DNA of 57,354 bases from Anaerotignum sp. (GCF_030625865.1 NZ_DAOUQB010000019.1:1-57354); one strand, 5' to 3'. Positions 44,938-55,264 are shown, counted from the stretch's first letter. The notes: generated by a model not told the origin, from the letters alone. Made by a program: numbers and translations.

Positions 44938-45394
44938 TCAAACCGCCCCTTCCTTCGTTTCGGATCTTTTGCAGGATTTCGCCAATTTCATTTGTGCATC
45001 CTCAGGCATACGGTAAATCTTGTTTTGCATGGCATCACTAACCATGGTACTTAGGGTGCGTCCAAATATATTTAAATCCCCAATTTTTTCAGGCTCTGAT
45101 TCATAATCCGCAATTAAGATATCAATAAACGCTCTGGACTGTTCCTCATTGCCGATAATAGGTGACACTTCTGTTTCCACATCCGTTTTAATCAAGTGTA
45201 TGGTCTCACCTTTTGCCCGCAACTTAATTCCACAACGGCTTCCTCGCTTAAATACTTCCGGCTTTTCTAAAGCAATTTCTTCGAACAGCGAAGTAACTAT
45301 GCCATAGCCCTTGCGTTTCACATCACTAAGTGCTGTGACAATCTTATCATACTCTTTCTTCGTTTCAGTGAGCATCCGAATGGTAGAAATTAAC
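44938..45394 (-). pseudogene. spoIVA: Truncated 3' fragment of spoIVA
   Basis: This frame matches the C-terminal part of the intact spoIVA at 55307 from STIRML to SDAMQNKIYRMPEDAQMKLA. By eye there are about 14 substitutions in some 135 aligned residues. Similarity stops abruptly at 45394, well inside the gene, so the N-terminal GTPase-like domain is missing. At its 3' end it has shifted frame (LAKSCKRSETKEGAV instead of LAETLQKIVNEG), losing the conserved SpoIVA tail. It is a pseudogene created by duplication or integration. Confidence 0.85.
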
Positions 45395-45497
45395 AAAGCC
45401 TGCATCTGTCAAAACAGGACAAAAAAATTGTAAAATATCAAAATAAAAAATTAAGAACCAGCACTGATTATATATCCTTGTCAAAAAGACAATTGCA

Positions 45498-45536
45498 AAA
45501 AACGAGAAACGTATCTATAATCCGCTTCTCGTTTTT
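45498..45536 (-). terminator. Terminator of the SLH surface-protein gene
   Basis: AAAAACGAGAA (45498-45508) and TTCTCGTTTTT (45526-45536) form a perfect 11-bp stem with a T-run on the minus strand, 25 bases after the gene stop. Confidence 0.85.
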
Positions 45537-45561
45537 GTTATCTAATTATTTTCCCCATTTA

Positions 45562-48500
45562 TTAATGTGTTCTAATATCTATCAATCCTGCTTTTTGAAG
45601 CAGTCTTAACACAACCGCGGCACATTCTGCACGGGTAATGGTATCTGTGGGACGAAGCTGATTATCCGAACCAACTACCAGTCCATTGGATACATTGAAA
45701 ACAACTGCATCCTGCGCCCAACTTCCAATCTGACTATCATCAGCAAAGCTTGACAAATCCAATGCGCTTTCAACTCCCGTATATTCTGCCACAACTGCAG
45801 CATGCTGAAGCATCAACATTGCCTCCTGACGAGTCAGGTTATCATTCGGATGAAAGCTGCCATCTTCACATCCCTTAACCAATCCGTATTCAACAGCCGT
45901 ACCAACCGCGCCATAGTACCAATCATTCTCGGAAATATCACCAAAATTGGCTTTCCCATCCTTGGGCAAACCAAGGGCACGCACCAGTATAGATACAAAT
46001 TCTGCTCTTGTAATGTTACTATCTCCATCAAAGTTATAACCGTCACGTCCACTAATAATCAAACGAGATGCCATTTCTGAAGCAATATCCTTATACCATT
46101 TTCCCATTGTATCAGAAAAATTAACAGAGTTGCCAATCAACGCATACACTGAATTTGTTATAGAATTAATCTTAGCGTAATATGTTCCGTCTATCTGCAC
46201 GATAGATGTCGGCACATGACGTTGACTGCCATCAGACGAAACCACAACAGCCGTGGAAATTTGGCCCGGATCAACACTCTTAGGTATCGGAATTTTACGT
46301 TCTATTTCATGTTGAAATTTAGAAATTTCCACGCTCTTTCCGTTATATTCTGCCTTGAAACTAAATTCCACTGGCGGTACCATCAAAGTATGCGATGCAT
46401 TTGCAATTGCGTTTTTTATAAACTTCGCTGAATCACCAGTCAGTTCTTGGATTGTAATGTTTATCTTTATTTGATCCAAGTCCTCTTCATCTGCCCCAAG
46501 CACATCCAGTACAGAGTCCATTCCTATTGCATCAGTTGGAAATCCATAACCGATACCGTCAGATTGAATTTGCAATAATACATGTTTTTCTCCCAATTTT
46601 TTGAAGGTTTCTCCATCTATAATACATTTGCCTGTAGGAGTCGTTCCGGCATCAACATCCAAGGTGCCTCCTTGTACTGCTTCCTTCAGAATTTTAGCAC
46701 TATCTATTTCAGCAAGTGTTTGGTCTTTTTCTACACTGAGGCTATAAAAACCCTTATCAATCAATTTTGGAAAAGGATTTATTATCATTCCTCCTCCTTC
46801 ACCACCGCCGCCATGGGATTTGCCCCTTTCTTGCCATACAGCAGTGAGGGTTACATTTTTTGTTACAATATAACCGGTTCCGCCTGCCAATATTTTTGAA
46901 CCGTCAGACCAACCGCCAAAGGTATAGCCGGTACGGGTAGGCGTTGGCAATGTAATGTGCGTCCCACTTGCACCCTTTATACTCTCTATGGCAGAACCGC
47001 CTGCTGCATCAAAACTTATCGTATACTGATTTACTACAGTAATGGGATAAGAGACAGTGCCATAGGCAACCAAATTACCATTTCCATCTTTTTCAATATA
47101 AGTAAGAACCAAATCATATTTACCTACTGAAAGTGGAGTGTCTACTGCAACAGAATTTCCACTGTCATCAACCAGGGATACTTCTATATGACTGTTATCA
47201 CAGGTATACCCACCGTCACCGCTCACAGCATTTGTATTGCAGTAATTCACTGTTTCCCCTGCACTAAATTGCGATGGCACATCTGCGGAAAGGGCAATGC
47301 CGAAAACGCCAGTTGGAAGCCCCAATGTAATTTTTGAATTCCCAACGGTGTCACTTCCGCTATATTCCGTACCATCCAAAGTTGTGGCTGTTACGGTATC
47401 TCCCGATTTACGCAGCCAAACCACCAGCTGACCATTTCCATCCGTACGTTGAATAAATGACATATCCTGAGAAGCATTCAAAGCAGAAACGATGTTCATT
47501 AATGTGTTCTTGGGCATTCCCGTCAACATGGTACGAAAATAAGTATCGCCTGTATCACTGTTAAAAATAGGTATGCTGCTGTCGCTTGCCGCGTTAATCA
47601 ACACCGCATTCTTAGATTTGATATCAATACCACTTGCGGCTGAAAGGGTACCTGTTACATCCAGAACAGAAGAACCTACCAAGGATACAGAATTTGAAAC
47701 TACTGCACCTCCAAGGATTTTCGCTGTTGCGTGGTCCGCCATAGAAAAACTATATGCTTCCACCTTGCCGGATACCTGTAAATCGGAATAATTTCGTACA
47801 AAAACACCATTTGAAGTACTTGTTGTTTTTAAGTCACCATTGATTTCGGCAGTTCCATCACAACTCCCATCCCCATAAGAAGAACCCATTTCAAACTCTC
47901 CTGCTGTCAAATTGCCGCTTACCTTCAGATTGCCAGAGAACACTCCCACATCATCTGATGCAGTTAAATTACCTAAAAAGGTAACTTGTGCACCCATAAA
48001 TAAATCTGAAAGCTGAGCATCATTTTTTACTGTTAATGAGGTATCTATTCCATCTGAAAAAATGACAATCCCATCAACCGAAAATAATGTATTAACATTC
48101 ACTGTTAAATCTAAAATTTCAAATTCTTCGGCAGCTGATATGGCGTCTGCATGAAGAAAGCTGTTTTCATCTTTACCCGAAATAAAAATGTTAGGATTGT
48201 TTTCTTGTTCAGGCACAATAACTTTGCCATTACCAAGATTCAGTTGCCCAATCTTAAGTACATTGTCGCCTCCGAAGCTACTACTTCCGAAAAGATAAAG
48301 ATCCATATCCGTATATGTGCCAGAAAGAGGCGTAATACTAGAAGTTTTTGCGCCTGCCCAATCAATGTCATCCACGGTGCTGTTTGCATCATATGCTCCT
48401 ACAACATACTTGTCTTTGTAAGCCCAAATAGCATTCGTTGCCTCTGCCGTAGAAACCGACACATCGGTATTATCGGAAACCGTAAATTCCCAAGGTTTTT

Positions 48501-51297
48501 CACTTAGGGTTGTTCCGTTTACATCCATCTGGGTAATTTTATACTCATCTGCTGCCCTCATAGAAATTTTCATGCCGGCATAAACAGTATAAGTGTTATC
48601 GCCATTTTTTGTAAGAGGCGTATTGGAATAACAAGGAACCGCATTTCCGCTTACCGTAAGTGTGAATGGTGTTACTTCCCCACGATGCACCTCCACCCCA
48701 GCTGTGGTTGTTTTATTTTCTGTTTCATATACCCAGCCGTTTGCAGGGGTGAAACCAAGATTGCTCCAGAAACTTTCATCCATCTCTGCCGCAGCCTTCG
48801 TATCACATGCAACCCCTTGTAGTGTTCCCATAAGTGTTAAAAAATCCCCTGCATAATTCTCATTACAATATGAATCGGTTAATGGAGAAGTGCTTGACTG
48901 ATTTGCCGCACAGAGACTATTTACCTTACCTGCTGAAATATCACTTTGCATTGCTACATTGTGATCAATTGTAAAGCTATAGCTCCCAACACCGCCACAT
49001 TGACCCAAAATACCAGAGGCAACGTAATGAGAGGGATCACCGCTATTTACAGTGCCGTAGGCAACACAATTTTGAATTAAATTGCCATCGGAAGTATAGA
49101 TTAGTCCCACGATACCGCCGCCGTAAAAGCTACTTCCTGCAATGCCTGTAATATTACCGTTATACTCGCACTGTGAAACTTTTTTACAATGAAGATAACC
49201 AGCAATTCCACCTGTATATTCTTTGCTAGAAACATCACAAATCGCCGTGCATTTTTCAATATCCTCAGTGCAATAACCTACTATTCCGCCTGTATAGAAT
49301 TTACCGCTAATTGTTGTTTTACTGCCACCTGATACGGTACAATCTGAAATTTTGCCTTGGGGATTATACGTGTCACATTTACCTATAATACCACCTGCAC
49401 ATGAAGAATACTTGTTCAAGGAACTGGTAACGGTGCTATCTTGCACCTCACAAAGACTAATGTCCGCACTATAGGAGCGTCCGATAATCCCACCACTGCA
49501 AACACCTGTAACAGTACAATTCGTAGCATTACATAAGGAGGCAACTGAAGAAAAAGTACCAACAATGCCACCTGCGGAACAATTTTCGTCGGAATCGCCG
49601 CCAGTTACACTACAATTTACAGCATTACAGCCTAAAATTACCGTATCACTTGCATAGCCAACAACACCGCCTGCATTTTCGTCTGCGGAAACGGAAGCAT
49701 CCACAACCGTCAGATTTGTAAAGGTTGCACCTTCCGCATAGCCAAACAAACCGCCATAGTTGACACCCTCTACATGTAAATTAGAAATGGTATGCTCATT
49801 CCCATCAAAAATACCTTCAAAAGGATAGTCTACAGGCTCACTTTCACCGCCTTCATTAACTCCTTTAAACCCAATGGGTATAAATGGAGTATCGGACAAA
49901 GTAATATCCTGCGTTAAGCTGTAATATGCACCTACATATTCTGTATCACCATTATTTACCATAGCAGCAAGGGTATTCAAATCATCTACATTACTAATCT
50001 TATACGGATTCGTTCTCGTACCTGCCCCCGATAATACTGTCATGGTTGCATAATTTGCAGTCAAAGAAAGATTCTTTGATGCCGTGAAGGTATAAGTTGC
50101 TTCGTCACTAATATAATTACCATCGCCATCTGTCCATGAGGTGAAATTTTTCCCTGCCACCTCGGGTGCAGTTACCGTTACAGAATCCCCCTCCATGACA
50201 GTTTGGGAGGTCATAGTTGTATCCTCCCCGATATAGCAGCCCTCGGGTACCGTTATCTGGTATTCCTCTAACGTAGTAAAGGACTTCCAATTGCCATAAA
50301 TGGTATCATCACTGGTAGTCCAATAAGAGCGATACTCATAAGATGTACCAGGGGCAAGCCCTGTAATCGTTGCCGAACCATCTGTTGCTTCTACTTGAGT
50401 TTCCGTGCCAACTGCTCCACTTTCCCGATATTCAAACCCCTCAGTACTCTTAATATCACTAACGGTAGCACCGGTAGAAGTTACGTTTTTAACGGAAAAA
50501 TCATCATCATAAGTCGTTGTGCCATCCAACGACAAACTGTCGCTATGATAAGCTGCATCGTAATACCAACTATTTAACTTGTGCATTTGGTGATACGTCC
50601 CTGTAGCACCAGTAACCCCTAAATGGAAATTCTTATAGCCGCTCAAATCCACGGAATATGTTTTTGTAGGCTCAGTAGGTCTTGTAGAGGTAAAACTCAA
50701 ATAAACCGCTAATTCCGTATTACTTGCATTATAGTCTATCCAAAAATAAACATATTTATCATACGGAGATGCTGAAAGCCCATCAGAATCTAAAGTATCA
50801 GCATACTGAACGCCATCCTGTCCCAATGCAAGCCCATGTCTACTATTCGTTGCAAAGTATTCCACGGCAATACTTTCTCCTGTTAAACCCTTATATCCAA
50901 GACCATCACCGTATTCCTCCGTGCATTCAGTGGCATCCTTCGCAAAAACAAATGCAATACCAGTTCCCGGAACAGCTGTTCCATTGGAAATTCCAAACTC
51001 TGTTTTTGCAGCTAAGGAGAATCCATCAGTTCCCATAGGCATAATGTTTTTCGCAAACAAACCGCCCACCTGATTTTGTTCGCCAGCGTAGGTCAGAATT
51101 CCCCTATAATCATTCGCTACTCGACCGGAAGTTATTAGTGAATCCTGATTCGTATCGTAGCTAAAGCTTGGATACGCCATGGTGATATACTCTGGTTCAG
51201 CTGCGAACGCTGTTGTTAATGCGCCAGGTATTAAGCCCAACACCATACAGGAGCTTAATAGTGCACTCAACAATTGTTTTTTCATTTTTTTGCCCAT
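45562..51297 (-). CDS. Giant SLH-anchored surface protein with lectin-like, Fn3-like and GLUG domains
   Basis: A 1911-residue secreted protein. A signal peptide ends near residue 32 (TTAFA). Residues about 36-265 resemble an L-type lectin domain (GTDGFSLAAKTEF, GTGIAFVFAKD). An Fn3-like module follows to about 345, then an InlB-like repeat to about 415. A long GLUG-rich region (GGLFGYAEGATFTNL, AGGVVGYASD) reaches about 880. A beta-rich region follows, then an InlB/Flg_new repeat (GYTFGGWSDGSKIL). The end has three SLH domains from about 1726, which bind secondary wall polymer. GGGAGGAG precedes the ATG. Likely an adhesin or glycan-binding surface protein, regulated by the adjacent two-component pair. 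Confidence 0.9.
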   Translation of the reverse strand: MGKKMKKQLLSALLSSCMVLGLIPGALTTAFAAEPEYITMAYPSFSYDTNQDSLITSGRVANDYRGILTYAGEQNQVGGLFAKNIMPMGTDGFSLAAKTEFGISNGTAVPGTGIAFVFAKDATECTEEYGDGLGYKGLTGESIAVEYFATNSRHGLALGQDGVQYADTLDSDGLSASPYDKYVYFWIDYNASNTELAVYLSFTSTRPTEPTKTYSVDLSGYKNFHLGVTGATGTYHQMHKLNSWYYDAAYHSDSLSLDGTTTYDDDFSVKNVTSTGATVSDIKSTEGFEYRESGAVGTETQVEATDGSATITGLAPGTSYEYRSYWTTSDDTIYGNWKSFTTLEEYQITVPEGCYIGEDTTMTSQTVMEGDSVTVTAPEVAGKNFTSWTDGDGNYISDEATYTFTASKNLSLTANYATMTVLSGAGTRTNPYKISNVDDLNTLAAMVNNGDTEYVGAYYSLTQDITLSDTPFIPIGFKGVNEGGESEPVDYPFEGIFDGNEHTISNLHVEGVNYGGLFGYAEGATFTNLTVVDASVSADENAGGVVGYASDTVILGCNAVNCSVTGGDSDENCSAGGIVGTFSSVASLCNATNCTVTGVCSGGIIGRSYSADISLCEVQDSTVTSSLNKYSSCAGGIIGKCDTYNPQGKISDCTVSGGSKTTISGKFYTGGIVGYCTEDIEKCTAICDVSSKEYTGGIAGYLHCKKVSQCEYNGNITGIAGSSFYGGGIVGLIYTSDGNLIQNCVAYGTVNSGDPSHYVASGILGQCGGVGSYSFTIDHNVAMQSDISAGKVNSLCAANQSSTSPLTDSYCNENYAGDFLTLMGTLQGVACDTKAAAEMDESFWSNLGFTPANGWVYETENKTTTAGVEVHRGEVTPFTLTVSGNAVPCYSNTPLTKNGDNTYTVYAGMKISMRAADEYKITQMDVNGTTLSEKPWEFTVSDNTDVSVSTAEATNAIWAYKDKYVVGAYDANSTVDDIDWAGAKTSSITPLSGTYTDMDLYLFGSSSFGGDNVLKIGQLNLGNGKVIVPEQENNPNIFISGKDENSFLHADAISAAEEFEILDLTVNVNTLFSVDGIVIFSDGIDTSLTVKNDAQLSDLFMGAQVTFLGNLTASDDVGVFSGNLKVSGNLTAGEFEMGSSYGDGSCDGTAEINGDLKTTSTSNGVFVRNYSDLQVSGKVEAYSFSMADHATAKILGGAVVSNSVSLVGSSVLDVTGTLSAASGIDIKSKNAVLINAASDSSIPIFNSDTGDTYFRTMLTGMPKNTLMNIVSALNASQDMSFIQRTDGNGQLVVWLRKSGDTVTATTLDGTEYSGSDTVGNSKITLGLPTGVFGIALSADVPSQFSAGETVNYCNTNAVSGDGGYTCDNSHIEVSLVDDSGNSVAVDTPLSVGKYDLVLTYIEKDGNGNLVAYGTVSYPITVVNQYTISFDAAGGSAIESIKGASGTHITLPTPTRTGYTFGGWSDGSKILAGGTGYIVTKNVTLTAVWQERGKSHGGGGEGGGMIINPFPKLIDKGFYSLSVEKDQTLAEIDSAKILKEAVQGGTLDVDAGTTPTGKCIIDGETFKKLGEKHVLLQIQSDGIGYGFPTDAIGMDSVLDVLGADEEDLDQIKINITIQELTGDSAKFIKNAIANASHTLMVPPVEFSFKAEYNGKSVEISKFQHEIERKIPIPKSVDPGQISTAVVVSSDGSQRHVPTSIVQIDGTYYAKINSITNSVYALIGNSVNFSDTMGKWYKDIASEMASRLIISGRDGYNFDGDSNITRAEFVSILVRALGLPKDGKANFGDISENDWYYGAVGTAVEYGLVKGCEDGSFHPNDNLTRQEAMLMLQHAAVVAEYTGVESALDLSSFADDSQIGSWAQDAVVFNVSNGLVVGSDNQLRPTDTITRAECAAVVLRLLQKAGLIDIRTH

Positions 51298-51425
51298 AAT
51301 TCTCCTCCCATTTATTTATAAGTAATTTTATGTAAAATTCATTTCTGCTTTCAAATGCCCCCTTTTTTTCTATACTTTACTTGCAGCGGTAAGTTTACTG
51401 GTAAAAACCCCTTAAAAATTCGCTT

Positions 51426-51512
51426 CATTTTATCATAAATAAAATTAATATCACGTGATTTTTTACCAATGAACTGAATTACGGTATGAATAAACTGTTT
51501 TTTGGTATGAAT
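51426..51512 (-). promoter_or_regulatory. LytTR-type direct repeat and candidate promoter of the SLH gene
   Basis: On the minus strand two identical 9-mers ATTCATACC (51512-51504 and 51491-51483) are 21 bases apart, with a 12-base gap. This is the geometry of LytTR operators. Nine bases further on a TTCATT box, 17-base spacer and TATTAA suggest a promoter with a poor -35, typical of activated genes. The SLH gene starts about 185 bases downstream. The LytTR regulator at 51597 is the likely binder. Confidence 0.6.
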
Positions 51513-51524
51513 TATTCAAAGAAA

Positions 51525-51566
51525 AAAAGGCTATAAACTGTTAAGGGAACACTTTCATAGCCTTTT
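51525..51566 (-). terminator. Terminator of the LytTR regulator gene
   Basis: AAAAGGCTAT (51525-51534) and ATAGCCTTTT (51557-51566) form a perfect 10-bp stem followed on the minus strand by a run of T. It separates the two-component genes from the SLH gene. Confidence 0.8.
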
Positions 51567-51596
51567 AAATATTGGATTTTCTTCTTATTGCAACAA

Positions 51597-52352
51597 TCAC
51601 TCCATACGCTCAATTATTTTTTTCACTTCCATCGTATGGGGTTTGCTCACGGGAATCAAAGGAGAATGATTTAATTTTATCTGAAAAGTACCACTGCTTG
51701 AGGGCATAATTTTTATTATATGCTTGGGATTGATGATGTAGCTTCTATGGCACCGAAAAAATCCATGGCTTCTCAATCGTTCCTCCATTACATTCATGGT
51801 TTTCTTGGTAGAATAGGCCCCTTTTCTGGTTACAACCTCCGAAATTTTCATTCGAGCTTCAATATATATAATTTCCTCATACTCTATAAAATGATAGTTT
51901 TCCCCGTCAAAGACAACTAGCTTATCGGCAGCCTCATTCACTGTATCTTTCATCTGTTTCATAAGCTGTGGCGTATGACGTACATTATTCTCCATATTTT
52001 TTTGCAGCTTCTCCACCGTTTGTTTCAGACGGCTCACACGCACAGGTTTCACAATATAATCAACGGCATTCACCTCGAAGGCTTGCAGTGCATAATGATT
52101 GTATGCAGTAATAAATACAATAGAAAAAGACTTATCCTGCTCCAAAAGCTCCGTTGCCAAATTCAGACCGTTTAGGATGGGCATTTCAATATCAAGAAAA
52201 ACCACATCAGGCTCTATCTGCTCAATTTGTTTCAAGGCCATAATCGGATCTGTAAATTGGGCGATCATTTCAATTTGTTCAAATTTACTAAGCTGATAAG
52301 AAAGCTCATCCAGAGCAGGCAATTCATCATCAACTAAAATAACTCTTAACAT
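51597..52352 (-). CDS. LytTR-family response regulator
   Basis: A 251-residue regulator with a receiver domain (acidic pocket VDDE, phospho-acceptor Asp54 in VVFLDIEMP, Lys in DYIVKPVR) and a C-terminal LytTR domain (IIYIEARMKISEVVTRKG, FFRCHRSYIINPKHI). It starts 6 bases after the sensor-kinase stop and is co-transcribed with it. A LytTR-like direct repeat lies between it and the SLH gene downstream, so control of that surface protein is the simplest reading. Confidence 0.93.
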   Translation of the reverse strand: MLRVILVDDELPALDELSYQLSKFEQIEMIAQFTDPIMALKQIEQIEPDVVFLDIEMPILNGLNLATELLEQDKSFSIVFITAYNHYALQAFEVNAVDYIVKPVRVSRLKQTVEKLQKNMENNVRHTPQLMKQMKDTVNEAADKLVVFDGENYHFIEYEEIIYIEARMKISEVVTRKGAYSTKKTMNVMEERLRSHGFFRCHRSYIINPKHIIKIMPSSSGTFQIKLNHSPLIPVSKPHTMEVKKIIERME

Positions 52353-52358
52353 ACTCCG

Positions 52359-54806
52359 TTAAACCTCCATTTCGGGAATTCTCATCCAGACTTTTGTTCC
52401 AACCCCAGGCTGACTTTCCATCTCAATGCCATGTCCATAAATGGCTAACATCCTCTGATGCACATTATAAAGCCCAATTCCAACGCCCGCCACTTCATGT
52501 TGCAAAAGCTTTGAAATTCGTTCAGGGTTTATGCCAACGCCATCATCTTCTACGATTAATAGCACATCTTTACCATCTCTTTCTACTGAAATTTTAACCG
52601 TCCCACCGCCTTGTTTTTCCAAAATACCGTGACGAACGGCATTTTCCACAAGGGGTTGAAGCATTAAATGGGGTATACTGCATCGGATACTTTCATCAAT
52701 ATTAAATTCCGACTTAAGCTTATCCCCAAAACGAGCCTTTTCAATAAAAAGATATGATTTTATAATGCTGATTTCCTTGGAAATGGGCATTATTTTTTCC
52801 ATTGTGTTAAAATTGAAGTTTTCCTGTAAATATCCGCTCAACTCCACAATCATTTCCCGTGCCAAATCCGGATTGGTTCTAACGTAGGCTATGATGGCAT
52901 TCAATGCGTTATAGAGAAAATGGGGTTTAATCTGAGACTGCAAAAAAAACAATTCTGCGGCAAGCGCTTTTTCTGTTGATTTTTTAAGCTCCAAAAGTGT
53001 TTTCACACGGGCTGTCAGCTCTTTCATACTAAAAGGTTTATAAAGATAATCGTTCGCACCGACGTTAAAGCCTGCCACCATATCCTCTGTTAAATTCTTT
53101 GCCGTAAGAAGAAGAATTGGTAGCTGTACCAGTGAATAGGTTTCCCTTATTTTCATGCAAACATCAAAGCCGGATATCTGCGGCATCATTACATCCAAAA
53201 GGACAAGATCAAACTTCTGACCTTTTTGAATTAAGTCGAGCGCTTCTTTACCGCAGTATACCGCTGTAAGAGAATAACCTTCCTTGGATAAGATATTATA
53301 AATAATTCGAATGTTTATAGGTTCATCATCCACAACCAAAATTTGGGGTGCATCTTCTTTGATTGTTTTCCGATATTTTATGGGTTGAATCTCATAGTCA
53401 GGTTCTGATTGGTTTTCCCACTTTTCCAAAGAAGTCACTGGCGACCGTAAAATTTTCGGTTCATCAACTTGTGGTAAGGGAAGTGAAAACGTAAACTCAG
53501 AACCCTCCCCCAAATTTGATTTGACCCATAGTTTTCCTCCATGAAGCTCCACAAGGCTTTTTGAAATTGTCAATCCCAAGCCTGTTCCGCCAAACTCTCT
53601 AGCAATAGAAGTATCTGCCTGCTCAAAACTGTTAAAAATATGGTCTTGCCTTTCGGAAGCAATTCCAATCCCCGTATCAGAAACTGTTATCTGCATTTGA
53701 TCAGCACTTTTCACTGCTGAAATTCTTATTTCCCCTGTTTCCGTGAATTTCACTGCATTTCCAATCAAGTTGAACATAATCTGCTGAAGGCGGTTTTCGT
53801 CCACATAGATTAAATCAATATCAGAAGAAATTGCATTCACAAGTTGTAAATTTTTTTTCTTCATCTGATGTTCAAAGGACGAGCAAACCATATTCGTTAA
53901 AACATGAATATCTACATACTGCTTCTTGAGAATAATCTCCTGATTTCTGAGGCTTGAAAAATCAAGAATATCCCCTACTAATCCAGATAGTCTTTTTGCA
54001 CTGGAAACCGCCAGCGAAATATCATATAATTCATCACCCTTTAACATCTTGTTTTCCGATTCTATCAGTGGTTCCAGCAAACCGATAATACTATGTAAAG
54101 GTGTTTTTAACTCATGGGTTGTATTTGCAAGAAATTCATTTTTCAGCTTATCCAATCTTTGAAGCTCTTTGTTTTTTTCCTCTAATTCTTTTGAGTATTG
54201 TTCGATGATATTGATTTGTTTTTGGTTGTCTAATACTTGTCGCCGTATCATATGATTGCCCCAAAACGCTATGCCAGACATAATTATAAAAATTGCATAT
54301 CTGCCTACATGGTCGGATAAATCAATATAGGTCCACATAAATGGCGTCTTTACTGTAAATAAAGTAATCCAAAAAAGCCCGAAAACAAATGAATAAAACC
54401 AAAAAATGCTGGTTGAGTAATAGCACATGCTTAAAAAAACCATGATAAGTACATTACCCCAAACAGTAATACCGCCAAATTTAGCACCCTCAAAAGTTAT
54501 AATGATCGTGGAAATTGTTACAATATAACCGATTGCCAGTGCATGCATAATCAAATTTTCTCGCACCCTGAACTTCTTCAGTATAAAGGGCAACGATGCA
54601 GCAATCAGAATTACAGCGCTATCTATCACTACATGCATAATCCAACTTCTATTTTGCTGAATTCTTGTCAACTCTTCTGCAATAAAGACAAAACAACAGA
54701 AAACCCCCATAATCAATGTATTGCGTGAAACAATGTCATTCGCATCTGTATTCAGTTTTTCTGCTAAATCAGGTTCAATTTTATTTCTTTTAAATATCTT
54801 TATCAT
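52359..54806 (-). CDS. Double-kinase sensor: hybrid histidine kinase fused to a LytS-like kinase
   Basis: About 815 residues. The N-terminal 210 residues hold six or seven membrane spans. They are followed by a coiled coil and a classical HisKA/HATPase kinase (His in LANTTHELKTPLHSI; LIGNAVKF; GTGLGLTISKSLVELHGG). A receiver domain follows (phospho-acceptor Asp in LVLLDVMMPQ). The C-terminus is a second kinase of LytS/YehU type (SQIKPHFLYNALNAI; LQPLVENAVRHGI; GVGIGLYNVHQRM). GAGGT precedes the ATG at 54806, preferred to a TTG at 54812. The LytS-like half should phosphorylate the LytTR partner, while the first half may feed the internal receiver. Confidence 0.92.
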   Translation of the reverse strand: MIKIFKRNKIEPDLAEKLNTDANDIVSRNTLIMGVFCCFVFIAEELTRIQQNRSWIMHVVIDSAVILIAASLPFILKKFRVRENLIMHALAIGYIVTISTIIITFEGAKFGGITVWGNVLIMVFLSMCYYSTSIFWFYSFVFGLFWITLFTVKTPFMWTYIDLSDHVGRYAIFIIMSGIAFWGNHMIRRQVLDNQKQINIIEQYSKELEEKNKELQRLDKLKNEFLANTTHELKTPLHSIIGLLEPLIESENKMLKGDELYDISLAVSSAKRLSGLVGDILDFSSLRNQEIILKKQYVDIHVLTNMVCSSFEHQMKKKNLQLVNAISSDIDLIYVDENRLQQIMFNLIGNAVKFTETGEIRISAVKSADQMQITVSDTGIGIASERQDHIFNSFEQADTSIAREFGGTGLGLTISKSLVELHGGKLWVKSNLGEGSEFTFSLPLPQVDEPKILRSPVTSLEKWENQSEPDYEIQPIKYRKTIKEDAPQILVVDDEPINIRIIYNILSKEGYSLTAVYCGKEALDLIQKGQKFDLVLLDVMMPQISGFDVCMKIRETYSLVQLPILLLTAKNLTEDMVAGFNVGANDYLYKPFSMKELTARVKTLLELKKSTEKALAAELFFLQSQIKPHFLYNALNAIIAYVRTNPDLAREMIVELSGYLQENFNFNTMEKIMPISKEISIIKSYLFIEKARFGDKLKSEFNIDESIRCSIPHLMLQPLVENAVRHGILEKQGGGTVKISVERDGKDVLLIVEDDGVGINPERISKLLQHEVAGVGIGLYNVHQRMLAIYGHGIEMESQPGVGTKVWMRIPEMEV

Positions 54807-55264
54807 AAACAACCTCTATTTAATCATTAAACTTACCAGTATTATTCAAATCAACTTCGGAGCTAAATTATAAAAATTTTTAAATACTTATAATTTTTTC
54901 ATGTAATAATTATAACTTATAAATTAAAAATTAGCGCATATTATTTTGAAATATTTTTATTTAATAAATTCTTGCATTATAAAATCCTTTCCCGGATAGA
55001 GGGCTTTTTCTCTGCCGCCCGTTCCTCCACCCGTGCCGGCGTATTCAAAGATTTTTCTGTATGGCTTTTTATACTGGAAAAATGGAACGCTCCGCACAGA
55101 ATGGAGCGGATAAAACAGTCGCCAACTTAATAATCAATGCCCCGCCTACGCCTTAAAATATTTAAGCCCTGTTCAATATAGAACTGAACGAGGCTTTCCT
55201 TAAGGTGCTTTTTAAATTGTCTATTCACTTGACAACTTCATCTAGCACGTGGTTTTCTTTCTAC
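54807..55264. other. Gap with short remnant of foreign-looking sequence
   Basis: The first part (54807-54980) is AT-rich and holds the presumed promoter of the sensor kinase. The stretch 54990-55070 is noticeably richer in G and C than its surroundings. A minus-strand frame at 55127-55228 reads VNRQFKKHLKESLVQFYIEQ and continues with GLNILRRRRGIDY, protein-like but only 33 codons. This could be debris of a mobile element at the edge of the duplicated segment. No complete gene is present. Confidence 0.35.

Larger units (their letters stand above)
44879..45394 (-). repeat. Direct repeat, left copy (spoIVA 3' end plus terminator)
   Basis: About 516 bases similar to 55265-55781, in the same orientation. 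The two copies enclose about 9.9 kb with a surface-protein gene and a two-component pair. The ends of similarity were placed by eye. Confidence 0.8.
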
